A stretch of 58,927 nucleotides of DNA, from the NCBI RefSeq assembly GCF_024054565.1, contig NZ_JAMXLR010000064.1:1-58927 (forward strand), in the 5' to 3' direction. The notes beneath the pieces were generated by a model. It was given only the letters and a program-made list of their open reading frames with translations. It made no database searches and was not told where the DNA came from. The position numbers and the translations under genes are program-made. This DNA is from Aeoliella straminimaris (lineage in GTDB: Bacteria > Planctomycetota > Planctomycetia > Pirellulales > Lacipirellulaceae). Of the stretch, positions 50,232-58,885 are shown piece by piece (the stretch's first letter is position 1; every line of letters starts with the position of its first letter).

Positions 50232-51116
50232 TCAATCAGAATTCTTGGACAGCCGAAGCTTTGTCGCTGCTGCCAGCAGCAGCAGAGCCAGAGTGGTTGG
50301 TTCGGGAACTGCCACCGCCGCGGTGGCGGAATCGCCCGGGCCGAAGTGCAACTTCCACACCTGGTAATCCGCCGCGTCGACGCCTGGTTGGCCATCGCCC
50401 GCGTTGTTGATCAGCGCGTCGTCGGCCCCGCCGAGGTTGTTCCGCCAAACGGTGTAGTCGGCCAGGTTCACCAGGCCGTCGCCGTTGAAGTCGCCGGGGA
50501 GCACTTGCGGCGTCGTGGCGAGTGTTACGTTGTCGATACCCAGCTTGCCGACGACAAACGCCCCGCCTGCCTGTTCGGGCCCGTGCCGCAGCATCACGCG
50601 CTGCACGTCGGCGATCAATGTGGAGTAGGAGCCGGATCCGATCTTGCGGGCGAAGTCGCCCTCGGCCAGGGAGAACTCGTAGGTTCGCCACACTCCATCG
50701 GCCGGCACGTTGCCGGCGGTGGTCGACACCCAGCGATCGGCCGTTCTGACGAATCCGGAACCGAACAGCACCAGCCGAATCTCGAGCGGTGGTTCACCCT
50801 CGGGCACCATCAAATCGGCGGTGACGTGCGTGGCGCTGACGGCAGTCAGGTCGCCGGTCCAGGCGCTCGAGTCATTGTGTGTCGCCAGGTGGTTGGTAGA
50901 GGAAGCAAGCAGAAAGGCGTCGCCGTCGCCCGTTGGCCCCCCATCCTCCATGCGACTGATCTGCGCACCAGACGATGTCCAACTCATCGTGTCCGACTCA
51001 AAGTCGTCCACATGCAACGTTGCGGCGAGTGCGTCCGTGCCCAGCGTTGCGATTGCGCAGCAGTAGGCGAGACCGAACAGGGCCTTCCAAAGTGCACGGG
51101 GGTTTATCGGTGTCAA
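50232..51116 (-). CDS. Exported dockerin-like/PEP-CTERM protein
   Basis: 294 residues from a TTG at 51116 that overlaps the stop codon of the upstream dehydrogenase (TTGA) and has AAGGAAG five bases upstream. The frame has no ATG before the mature part. A signal peptide (LFGLAYCCAIATLGTDALAA) is followed by a beta-rich domain (about 30-200), then a dockerin type I-like pair PGDFNGDGLVNLADYTVW ... GVDAADYQVWKLHFG. The end is a PEP-CTERM tail, VPEPTTLALLLLAAATKLRL. Calcium-binding loops are D-F-N-G-D-G. It is co-translated with the PQQ-type dehydrogenase, so the two are probably surface partners. Confidence 0.82.
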   Translation of the reverse strand: MTPINPRALWKALFGLAYCCAIATLGTDALAATLHVDDFESDTMSWTSSGAQISRMEDGGPTGDGDAFLLASSTNHLATHNDSSAWTGDLTAVSATHVTADLMVPEGEPPLEIRLVLFGSGFVRTADRWVSTTAGNVPADGVWRTYEFSLAEGDFARKIGSGSYSTLIADVQRVMLRHGPEQAGGAFVVGKLGIDNVTLATTPQVLPGDFNGDGLVNLADYTVWRNNLGGADDALINNAGDGQPGVDAADYQVWKLHFGPGDSATAAVAVPEPTTLALLLLAAATKLRLSKNSD

Positions 51117-52531
51117 AGCAACTTCCTTACAAGTGGCAGAGATAGAAGACCAACGATGATGAGCCACAAGCTGGCAGGCTCCGGAACCACGACCAGGCGA
51201 TAAATGGCGCCGGTGGGTGGCCCGCCTGGGGTACCACTGGGGGCCAGGTCGGTCTTGGTGGCAACGTACACCTCGCCGTTTTCATCAAGACCAAATCCGA
51301 GCACGTACTCGCCGATCGGATTGCCACCTAGGACGTCGAGTACCAGGGGGTCGGCCGGGAGGCTCGCTGAACCGTCGAGCACGTCGCGCGGCAGTGCCAG
51401 CAAGGTGCCGTTGGCCGGCGCGAAGTTGGTACTGAAGTCGCCAAAGAAATAAACGCCGTCGAGTTCGGGAAACTCGCTGCCGCGGTACACCACGCCCCCG
51501 GTGACCGAGATGCCAATCTGCTTGAGCCCCGTCGCTGCGCCGCCGGCGCTGTTGCGTGTGTACTGCGCGATGGGATCGATTAGTGGCACTACGGGGCTGG
51601 GTGACACCGTGGCGTCAAAGTCGAATGTGCCTTCTTTGATCCGCCAGCCATAGTTGCCCCCTTTTTCGATGAGGTTCACTTCTTCAATCAAATTTTGTCC
51701 CACGTCGGCGACGATCAGCCGATCACCATCGAACGTTGCCCGCCACGGATTGCGGAGCCCGTAGGCCCAGATCTCTTCGCGCACGCCCGACTCTCCCACG
51801 AACGGATTATCGTTAGGTATGCCGTACTCGCCGCCCGGACCATTGTTGCCACCGACGTCGATGCGCAGCACCTTGCCTAGCAGCTTGCTACGGTCCTGCG
51901 CGTTGCCCAACCCCCCCGTGGGATCTCCCTCGCCGCCACCGGTGTGTCCTGGTTCGTCGTCGCCACCGCCACCGCCATCGCCGGTGGTGATGTACAGCAT
52001 GTTGTCAGGACCAAATCCCAGGTAGCCCGCGTTGTGATTGAACTGCGGCTCGTCGAACGTCATCAGGATTCGCTCCGACGCGAAGTCGGCCACATTCGCA
52101 TCGCTCGACACCGCATACTCGGCCACCACGCTCTGGTGATTGATGGGACTGTCCTCCGTGCCAGAAGAGGCCGACGGGGCGCTGTAGTAGACGTAGAACT
52201 TGTCGCTCCCGTCCTCGCCCACCTCCCCAAAGTTGGGATGGAACGCCAGTCCCAACAGGCCGCGTTCGTCGAACCCGGGACGCTCGTCTACCAATCGCGA
52301 CTCAATATCCAAAAACGGTGTTGGCAGCAGGCTGCCGTCCTGGATCACGTGAATCGTGCCGCGTTGATCGGTAACAAACAGTCGGTTGGAACCATCACCC
52401 GCATTGGCGATGCCGACAGGCGTCACGATTTCTCCCACCGACACCGGCTCCAGCGCGATTCGCGGCAGTTGTGCCTCGGCAGCCGCTATCGCAAGAGTAC
52501 TAATCCCCGCGAACAAGTAAGCGAGCCTCAC
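51113..52531 (-). CDS. PQQ-type soluble sugar dehydrogenase with PEP-CTERM tail
   Basis: 472 residues, GTG start at 52531 with AGGGGA five to six bases upstream. Signal peptide RLAYLFAGISTLAIAAAEAQ. The six-bladed propeller of the glucose/sorbosone dehydrogenase family is visible: LFVTDQRGTIHVIQDG, FDERGLLGLAFHPNFGEVGEDGSDKFYVYYS, HNAGYLGFGPDNMLYITTGDGGGGGD, WAYGLRNPWRATFDGDRLIVADVGQ, VYRGSEFPELDGVYFFGDF. The tail VPEPASLWLIIVGLLSLPLV-RK is PEP-CTERM. Such enzymes oxidise sugars or related alcohols at the surface with PQQ; some members are not enzymes, and PQQ-binding residues were not checked by alignment. Confidence 0.88.
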   Translation of the reverse strand: MRLAYLFAGISTLAIAAAEAQLPRIALEPVSVGEIVTPVGIANAGDGSNRLFVTDQRGTIHVIQDGSLLPTPFLDIESRLVDERPGFDERGLLGLAFHPNFGEVGEDGSDKFYVYYSAPSASSGTEDSPINHQSVVAEYAVSSDANVADFASERILMTFDEPQFNHNAGYLGFGPDNMLYITTGDGGGGGDDEPGHTGGGEGDPTGGLGNAQDRSKLLGKVLRIDVGGNNGPGGEYGIPNDNPFVGESGVREEIWAYGLRNPWRATFDGDRLIVADVGQNLIEEVNLIEKGGNYGWRIKEGTFDFDATVSPSPVVPLIDPIAQYTRNSAGGAATGLKQIGISVTGGVVYRGSEFPELDGVYFFGDFSTNFAPANGTLLALPRDVLDGSASLPADPLVLDVLGGNPIGEYVLGFGLDENGEVYVATKTDLAPSGTPGGPPTGAIYRLVVVPEPASLWLIIVGLLSLPLVRKLL

Positions 52532-52727
52532 CGTAGTCCCCTTTCTGCGCGATTGCGCATTGATGTTGGTGCCCCAACCGAGAGAGTTCGATGGCGTGCC
52601 GCCTCTTCAAAAACGAACGTGCTCTGTAAATGAACTGTCGTGAGGCGCGCGATCGATTGCAGAAAACTATCGAAAGCAGACAAGGCACTGGGTGGCTGGG
52701 GTCGAGACCGTTGGAAACGCGTTTGCC

Positions 52728-53474
52728 TTAGCGAATCGTCAGGTACTGCATCGCACGCGGGGTGTCGAAGGGCGTCACCTCGTAGAACACGAGCCCGTCA
52801 TGCTCGTCGCGAAAGATGTACAGATCTTCGGACGCCGCGGACTTTTCGGCGGCTAGCGAACTGTCAGCCTCCGGCTGATCGACGAACACCATCACCGGCT
52901 CGCCGTCGACGCGGCAGAGCATGGCCGTGGTATCACGGCTCAACCCACCTGGGTAAGAAAGCCCCAGCATGCGACTCCCCTCGGGCATGGGCAGCAGCGC
53001 GAGCGGGATGCCTTGTCGTTTAGAAAAGACCCGCGCGAACCGCTCGTCGTCTTCGCACTCGTAGTACGGTTCGAAACCTTGCTTGACCGTTGCGTTGTAC
53101 ACTTCGGCCAGCGGCGTTGGCTCGAAGTAGGGATCGACGCGGCGTGGCCCACTGGTGCCCCAAGCCAAGAGCACGCCGGCCACGGCCGCCGCGGCTGCGA
53201 GCCATGCCCAGCGCCGCCGAGAAAATCTCAGGATCACCGGCTCGGACTCTTCAAGTGGCGCGGTGACCTCCGCCACGTGCTCGGCACTCGCTTCGTCAAT
53301 GGGGAAATTTGCCTTGAGCGAAGCGTTGATTCGATGCTGCAGTTCTGCTTGCCGCGCCAGTTCCGGATCGTTGCCAAGCCGCACCTCGAACGCCTCGCGC
53401 GCAGCGGGCTCGAGCGCGTCGTCCAGGTACGCGTCGAGTAGGCTATCGTCGCTCGGTAGTTCAGGACGGATCAT
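52728..53474 (-). CDS. Anti-sigma factor, membrane-bound
   Basis: 248 residues. The N-terminus (IRPELPSDDSLLDAYLDDAL followed by EPAAREAFEVRLGNDPELARQ) is the usual anti-sigma helix bundle seen in planctomycete ECF operons. A single membrane helix lies at about residues 87-107 (RRRWAWLAAAAAVAGVLLAWG), and the C-terminal ~135 residues would be periplasmic (YYECEDDERFARVFSKRQG, GLSYPGGLSRDTTAMLCRVDG). No CxxC/HxxxC zinc motif is present. It lies 31 bases after the sigma factor gene on the same strand. Confidence 0.8.
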   Translation of the reverse strand: MIRPELPSDDSLLDAYLDDALEPAAREAFEVRLGNDPELARQAELQHRINASLKANFPIDEASAEHVAEVTAPLEESEPVILRFSRRRWAWLAAAAAVAGVLLAWGTSGPRRVDPYFEPTPLAEVYNATVKQGFEPYYECEDDERFARVFSKRQGIPLALLPMPEGSRMLGLSYPGGLSRDTTAMLCRVDGEPVMVFVDQPEADSSLAAEKSAASEDLYIFRDEHDGLVFYEVTPFDTPRAMQYLTIR

Positions 53475-53505
53475 CCTGCTGGCTCAGTTCGAAATGGAGT
53501 CTGTA

Positions 53506-54105
53506 TCACGTACGCGTTTCCTGCGATGCAAGACGGGTTCGCAGGTGTTGACGACTGCGGTGGACATGGCTCATGGCAGTGCCGCGGGGGATGCCGAGCA
53601 GTTGCTCAATCTCAGCATAACTCAAGTCGTGCACGGTGCGGAGCAGCAAACAGCAGCGAGCATCTTCGGAAAGATCATGGAGCGCTTCCAACAGATCGTC
53701 CTCGAAACTCGCTTGCCCGGCGACAAGTTCCCCTGAGCATGGATCGACAGGCAGCGGGCCTGGCGTCGAGTGAACATCGCTCACGGCAGTGAACTCGTGC
53801 GGATCAGTGGCATAGGTTTGGCGGCGGTGGGTCTTGCGGCGTTCGTTCAGGGCAAACCGCCGCACCACGCCGAACATCCAGGCGACGTACGCCGCGGGAC
53901 TGTCGAACTCCCGGCGCTTCTCCACCGCCAGACTCGCCGCATCCTGAACGATGTCCTCTGCTCCCTCCCGCCGACCCAACACGCCCGCGGCCACGGCCAT
54001 CAGGCGGGGGTACGCTTGCTGGTAATGCGCAGCGTATTCGGTAACCGTCGAGGCCTTCGACAGTTTTTTATTTCTTTCCGATTTGGATTCTTGCGGGCCG
54101 TTCAT
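53506..54105 (-). CDS. ECF sigma-70 factor
   Basis: 199 residues. Region 2: YPRLMAVAAGVLGRREGAEDIVQDAASLAVEKRREFDSPAAYVAWMFGVVRRFALNERR is split here as the -10 recognition helix, with an additional R-R-K-T-H-R-R linker. Region 4 is EALHDLSEDARCCLLLRTVHDLSYAEIEQLLGI and PRGTAMSHVHRSRQHLR. Length and a 31-base gap to the anti-sigma gene make a standard ECF/anti-sigma pair. It is divergent from the DUF1559 gene 95 bases away. A TATAAT-like palindrome (ATTATATAAT, 54114-54123) lies between them, with no convincing -35 in either direction. Confidence 0.92.
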   Translation of the reverse strand: MNGPQESKSERNKKLSKASTVTEYAAHYQQAYPRLMAVAAGVLGRREGAEDIVQDAASLAVEKRREFDSPAAYVAWMFGVVRRFALNERRKTHRRQTYATDPHEFTAVSDVHSTPGPLPVDPCSGELVAGQASFEDDLLEALHDLSEDARCCLLLRTVHDLSYAEIEQLLGIPRGTAMSHVHRSRQHLRTRLASQETRT

Positions 54106-54200
54106 TACCGCTCATTATATAATTGTCACCAGACGGCTCATCCATTGCAGCGTGCGAAAACGAAAGTACATTTCGGCGTCAAACACGCGAGTTTCTAGCC

Positions 54201-55130
54201 ATGAAGCAGCCCCAAGCACTCCGCCGCGGATTCACGCTGGTCGAACTGTTGGTTTCGATCGCCATCATCGGCGTGCTGGTGGGGCTGCTGCTTCCCGCCG
54301 TGCAGGCAGCGCGCGAGGCGGCCCGCCGTAACGGCTGCAGCAGCAACCAGAAGCAGTTGACGCTGTCGGTGTTGAATTACGAACAAACGCATCGTCGGCT
54401 CCCGCCTGGACGGGTTGGCTGCGACGACACGGGCGACACGCTGCAAATCGACGTTTGCCCCGCGGGCCTCGCGGCCGACGAAAAAACGGCCGCCAGCGGG
54501 TTCGTTTCGATCCTACCGCAGCTCGAGCAACAAGCGCTGTACGACCAGTTGTCGGTCGAGGTGGGCGGCTTATGGAACCGCAACGTCGACGACCTGAGTT
54601 GGTACGCCGACAAGGACAAGTGCATGGGTGTCAAGCAGCACCTGGAAGTGCTCCGCTGCCCGAGCGACAACTCCGAACTATTGAGCGACGTGTACGACCC
54701 CGTGATCGCCGCGACCGGCAGTTACGCTTTCTCGCAAGGTTCGCTCGGTGCGTATCAACCGCTGGAAGTCGTGAAGTACGACAACAACGGCGCGTTCGTC
54801 TATGTCCACCAGCGAAAGCTGCGGCAGTTTACCGATGGCACATCCAGCAGCTTTCTGCTTGGCGAAGTGGTGCTGGCCGACACGTGGGAGTCGTCCAACA
54901 CGTGGACCTATGCCCTGGCCTTCGCCGACTGTTTGCGAACCACCTCGAACCCCCTGAACACCCGCCCCGGCGCGGGCTACCACTACGACCGCCAGAACGG
55001 CGCCTTCGGCAGCAACCACCCCGGCGGCGCGGTGTTCGCCTTTGGTGATGGCCACGTGGAGTTTGTGGAAGATGAGATCGACAAGCACACCTACCGCGGC
55101 ATGTCGACCATCGCGGGTGAGGAGTTCTAG
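54201..55130 (+). CDS. DUF1559 prepilin-like protein
   Basis: 309 residues from the ATG at 54201. The type IV prepilin N-terminus is RRGFTLVELLVSIAIIGVLV, with G-F cleavage site and Glu5, followed by the planctomycete DUF1559 block LLPAVQAAREAARRNGCSSNQKQL and the C-terminal H-P-G-G-A-V-F-A-F-G-D-G-H-V, the H-x9-D-G motif of this family. Planctomycetes encode dozens of such proteins; their role is unknown beyond pilin-like export. It is divergent from the ECF sigma factor and convergent (12 bases) with the giant LEPR protein. Confidence 0.93.
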   Translation: MKQPQALRRGFTLVELLVSIAIIGVLVGLLLPAVQAAREAARRNGCSSNQKQLTLSVLNYEQTHRRLPPGRVGCDDTGDTLQIDVCPAGLAADEKTAASGFVSILPQLEQQALYDQLSVEVGGLWNRNVDDLSWYADKDKCMGVKQHLEVLRCPSDNSELLSDVYDPVIAATGSYAFSQGSLGAYQPLEVVKYDNNGAFVYVHQRKLRQFTDGTSSSFLLGEVVLADTWESSNTWTYALAFADCLRTTSNPLNTRPGAGYHYDRQNGAFGSNHPGGAVFAFGDGHVEFVEDEIDKHTYRGMSTIAGEEF

Positions 55131-55142
55131 CGAGAGTGCTTA

Positions 55143-58100
55143 CTACAGCCGGTCCCAAACAAATTCGAGCGATGCTGCGACTTCTTCGCTGCTTCCGACA
55201 TCAACCATTCCTAGTGATTCGGACGTTGAATTGTCCTCCACCTCGAGCTCGAGCAGTGGTAGTTCTACTGCCGGCGCAGAGGCGTTGAGCGCGGCCTCTG
55301 ATGGCTTTGTAGCAGAAGCGGTTCTAGAACTATCGTACGACTCGAACACCTCATCCACCGCGGGCACGACAACCGCCGTTGAAGAAAGGGTGCTCAGCAT
55401 GCTCGGCGCGGTTTGATACTGTTCTATCGGACCGGTTACCGCCGCCAGGCTCGCTCCCAAGTGGTTCCGCCATATGGCATAGTCAGCCAGATTCACGCGG
55501 CCGTCGCCATTGCCATCGGCCGCAGTACCCGGGATCTCAACTGGCGTGCCGAACTGCAACTTCCACTCGCTGTAGTCGGCCTGGTCGACCACGCCATTGC
55601 TGTCGTAATCGCCCTCGATCGGCAGACCATCGAAGCCGGGTGAGCCAAAGGCATAGTAGCTGGCCCGCCAGTTAGTGGGGTCACTTGCATCGCCCAGTGG
55701 ATCGATGATCTCCAGCGACTGCCCGCCACCATCGGGCGAAGTGGGCCACGGAGGATCGTCGCTGTAGCTGAAGCTCGCGATCAGCTGCCCGGAGGGCCCC
55801 AGCAGCGTGACGGTCTCGCCACCGTTGCTAAGATTGCGATCAGTGTAACCCGAAGGCGCCAGGCGAACGTCAGTTCCATAAATCGATTGAAACGCCACGG
55901 GGTTTCGCGCCACGACGATTCGCTCGCCCGCCTGCAACACTTGGCCGTCGTCGAACGTATACGGCTCGCTAGCAAAACCCGCGATCTGGATACCGTCGAG
56001 ACTCACGGGGCTACTGTCGGTGTTCAAAAGCTCGAGGTATTCCAGATCCTCATCGTCCACCACGCTGGCGAAATCTGCCGGATGATACTGCAGTTCCGTG
56101 ACGCGCAGCGTGGTGAAGTCGCCTGGCACGGTGGTGGTGAATTCGGCGGCGTTGAGAGCCGACCACTCACCATCCTGCAGCACGCGAGCTTTGACGGTCA
56201 CGCTGCCCGCGATCTCAACGGGCTGCGTCCCATACACCAAGGCCGAACCACTCACCGCACCGCCGACCAACCGGGGGTCGGTGCCGTCTAGCGTGTAGTA
56301 AATGGTTCCCTCAGGAGCCTCGATCGCAAGTTCATAGCCACGGGGAACGTAACCGCCATGCTGCGCGAAGCTGGGCGCCACGGTATCGGGATAGAAACCA
56401 TAGAATCGCATCTCTTCCATCACGATGCTGGAGCGCTGGGGCAGGTAGGTCTCGAGCAGCCAGTCGCGTTCGACTTCCCACTCTGCCGGCGTAAGAGGCG
56501 TCGCCGAATGCATGTCGCCCCACCGCGCCGACTCGGCCACCAACACTTCCTCGACCTGATCCGTGATTACCTGATAGCGGGCGATCAATTTCTCCGGCGT
56601 GAGAAGCCCTTCGTTGAAGAAATACTTGTGCACCCGGTCGGCGAAATCGAGTTGATATTCAGCGTTGGACTTCAAGTAGTTGTGTGCTTGTCCCACGCCA
56701 GAAAAATTTTGATTAAAAGTCCAAGTATCCAGCGGCGACCACTCGCGAGTGTTGCCCATCACTCCATCGAAGTCCCACAGGAAGAACTGAAAACCTTCGG
56801 TGGTGAGCGGATTGCGGTCGCGGCCCACCCAGAAGTTGTGGTGCGGCCAGTCGTCGTTGCCCGCCCACACGTTGATGATCAAGTAGTCGATGTAGTTCTC
56901 AACATCCAACAGCGGCGCGACAGAGGAACTAGGTGTACCGTCCAGGTTTCTGCCTTGCAGTTGCATGTAGTCGGAGAGCGACGAGCCCGATTGTGCAGAC
57001 TTGTCGAGCATTGCGATCCAGGCATCGGGCGTGCCGCTATTGACTTCGTCGTCATGCACCGCGTCCCACGTATCGGGTTTCGACCCCAGGTAGCTGGCGG
57101 CAAACTCGGCGTCGGGCCGCTCTTGCACGCTGTACAAACCCCAGTACATGCCGTTCAGGTACAGGTGCACGCGAGTGTCGTGAGGACTTGCATGCCCCAT
57201 GTCGAGTTGAAGGCTGTGGCCAAACTGGTCGCGGGCGTACTGCAGGGTCTGCTGGCTGGCGCCCCACGAGTAGCCGTCGTTGGCCGTGGCCTTGAGCACC
57301 AGCGTGTTGAAGCGGTCGACACCGTCGCTGCCGTACACCGGAAAGGTCAGTTCGCTGGGACCGTACTCGTCCTTGAACACCAGCCGGAACGAGTGCTTGC
57401 GGGTGAGATAGTGCGAACGAAACGCACCCCCCTGCATCTGAATGCCCGAGTCGACCTGCATCTCAGCCGATCCATCGGTGGTGATCCACTCGATCGACGA
57501 AGCTCGTTCGGGCTCGGGGTTTCGCCCCTGCCGGGGATCGATATAGATGCCGTCGACGTCGGAGTTATCTTGCAGAAACAAGTCGTCCGGATCCATCGCA
57601 ATCGAGATCGTCGGCGCAGCGGTCAGCGCTTGTGCGAGTTGTGCCGCGTAGACGCCACCGAACTTATCGCCACCAATCGGGTGGCCGTCCGCATCGAACT
57701 GACCGACGACATCCGGATCGAACCCATAGTCGGCGACGAAGTCGCCGTTGGCCGCCTCCCAGATATTTGGGTACCCGGCATCGAGCGCATCCTGGCGGGT
57801 TTGGCCAACGATGTCGGCGAGGAACAGGTAAGTCTGCGTGTCGATGTTCGTGGGCAGGTAACCCGCCTTGGTCGCTACGGCTCGTAGTACGGTGGTACGA
57901 TCGATGGTGAGTGCGCCGGTGTAGAGCTCACCACTCCCTGGCCCAGGCTCGGAGCCATCGGTTGTGTAGTAGATCACCGCATCGGGCGTATCGGAGGTGA
58001 TCTCCACCTGCACAGGCGCGTCGTAAAAACCGCGGTCGACGCTGAACTTCGTGTCGGCGACTACTCCCTGCAGGCCGGCTCCATTCGGACCACCCGGCGT

Positions 58101-58649
58101 CGGCGCGCCAAAGTACCGAATCTGCGAATCGCTGGCGATGCCGTACGAGACGTCGGGATACTGCGCGGGGAAATCGGGCTCGTACTGGTGCACGATCGAC
58201 ACCAAGCTGCTGCCCGGGTCTTCGTAAGTAAGCGCCAGCTCCTCGCCTTTCGAATCGAGCTTGAAGTTGGTGTGGTAGTAGCCAAGCCCATCGATCTTGT
58301 TGTCGATGGCGTTGCCATCGAAGTCGACCGGCGCCGAAGCGAATACCACCAGGTAGCCCCCCGCGGGCAGCGACACCGACGGGAGCGACCACTTGGTGAG
58401 GTTGCCCAGGTTGTCGGTCAGATAGTAGTCACCCAGATTGACCGCCGTGCTATCGGCGTTGTGAATTTCGATCCAGTCGTCGTAGCTTGAGTCGCCACTG
58501 GCGAGCGTGGAGACGTTCGTCGCCATGAACTCGGTGATCTCTAGGTTGGCGGCCGTGAGCAAGTGCCGCGGTTCGAGGGTCTCGAAGCCTAAACGCGCAG
58601 AACGCCGCCGCGTGATTCGATTCACCCCCTCGCCCGAAACCCGCCGCAT
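55143..58649 (-). CDS. Giant LEPR-motif surface protein with CotH, lamin-tail and dockerin domains
   Basis: 1168 residues from the ATG at 58649 (GGAG seven bases upstream); the ATG at 58691 adds 14. It starts Arg-rich, then GFETLEPRHLLTAAN, the planctomycete LEPR surface motif. Domains in order: lamin-tail-like beta domain 1 (ITEFMATN, about 30-165), chitobiase-type repeat with YYTTDGSEPGPGSG, a CotH-kinase-like domain (about 360-690, with VHLYLNGMYWGLYSVQERPD and LLDVENYIDYLIINVWAGNDDWPHHNFWVGRDR), a second YYTLDGTDPR repeat, lamin-tail domain 2 (VTELQYHPADF), dockerin-like pair (YDSNGVVDQADYSEW, DGNGDGRVNLADYAIW) and a Ser/Glu/Val-rich tail of about 85 residues. Secreted or surface-attached; function unknown. 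Confidence 0.9.
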   Translation of the reverse strand: MRRVSGEGVNRITRRRSARLGFETLEPRHLLTAANLEITEFMATNVSTLASGDSSYDDWIEIHNADSTAVNLGDYYLTDNLGNLTKWSLPSVSLPAGGYLVVFASAPVDFDGNAIDNKIDGLGYYHTNFKLDSKGEELALTYEDPGSSLVSIVHQYEPDFPAQYPDVSYGIASDSQIRYFGAPTPGGPNGAGLQGVVADTKFSVDRGFYDAPVQVEITSDTPDAVIYYTTDGSEPGPGSGELYTGALTIDRTTVLRAVATKAGYLPTNIDTQTYLFLADIVGQTRQDALDAGYPNIWEAANGDFVADYGFDPDVVGQFDADGHPIGGDKFGGVYAAQLAQALTAAPTISIAMDPDDLFLQDNSDVDGIYIDPRQGRNPEPERASSIEWITTDGSAEMQVDSGIQMQGGAFRSHYLTRKHSFRLVFKDEYGPSELTFPVYGSDGVDRFNTLVLKATANDGYSWGASQQTLQYARDQFGHSLQLDMGHASPHDTRVHLYLNGMYWGLYSVQERPDAEFAASYLGSKPDTWDAVHDDEVNSGTPDAWIAMLDKSAQSGSSLSDYMQLQGRNLDGTPSSSVAPLLDVENYIDYLIINVWAGNDDWPHHNFWVGRDRNPLTTEGFQFFLWDFDGVMGNTREWSPLDTWTFNQNFSGVGQAHNYLKSNAEYQLDFADRVHKYFFNEGLLTPEKLIARYQVITDQVEEVLVAESARWGDMHSATPLTPAEWEVERDWLLETYLPQRSSIVMEEMRFYGFYPDTVAPSFAQHGGYVPRGYELAIEAPEGTIYYTLDGTDPRLVGGAVSGSALVYGTQPVEIAGSVTVKARVLQDGEWSALNAAEFTTTVPGDFTTLRVTELQYHPADFASVVDDEDLEYLELLNTDSSPVSLDGIQIAGFASEPYTFDDGQVLQAGERIVVARNPVAFQSIYGTDVRLAPSGYTDRNLSNGGETVTLLGPSGQLIASFSYSDDPPWPTSPDGGGQSLEIIDPLGDASDPTNWRASYYAFGSPGFDGLPIEGDYDSNGVVDQADYSEWKLQFGTPVEIPGTAADGNGDGRVNLADYAIWRNHLGASLAAVTGPIEQYQTAPSMLSTLSSTAVVVPAVDEVFESYDSSRTASATKPSEAALNASAPAVELPLLELEVEDNSTSESLGMVDVGSSEEVAASLEFVWDRL

Positions 58650-58831
58650 CCGCCGTCTCCGTATCGTGAGAAGTAGGCAGGCCACCCACATGCCTTAATA
58701 GAATAACACCGCAGCTCGCAGTGTAACCCATCCGGCATGCCGAAGTCCGCCGCATTGTCTCAATACGAGGCGTACCGACGAGCTTTGATGGTGAGAATCG
58801 ACTAAGAACCGGACAGAGAACCCAAGCGAGT

Positions 58832-58847
58832 TTGGCACGCCATTTGC
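58832..58847 (+). promoter_or_regulatory. Sigma-54 (RpoN) promoter
   Basis: TTGGCACG, four bases, TTGC (58832-58847) fits the RpoN consensus TGGCACG-N4-TTGC exactly at the invariant GG (-24) and GC (-12) elements. The expected start site is near 58859, and the AGGAGG ribosome binding site plus ATG of the next gene follow within 30 bases. Confidence 0.75.
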
Positions 58848-58885
58848 GCCTTTTAGATAGCAACTTTACAGACCAGGAGGTTGCT

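Noticed and set aside
54114..54123. Palindromic TATAAT (ATTATATAAT) as a shared promoter for the ECF sigma factor and DUF1559 gene
   Set aside because: No -35 element at 16-18 bases in either direction; may be an ECF-type autoregulated promoter, but the sequence alone does not support it.
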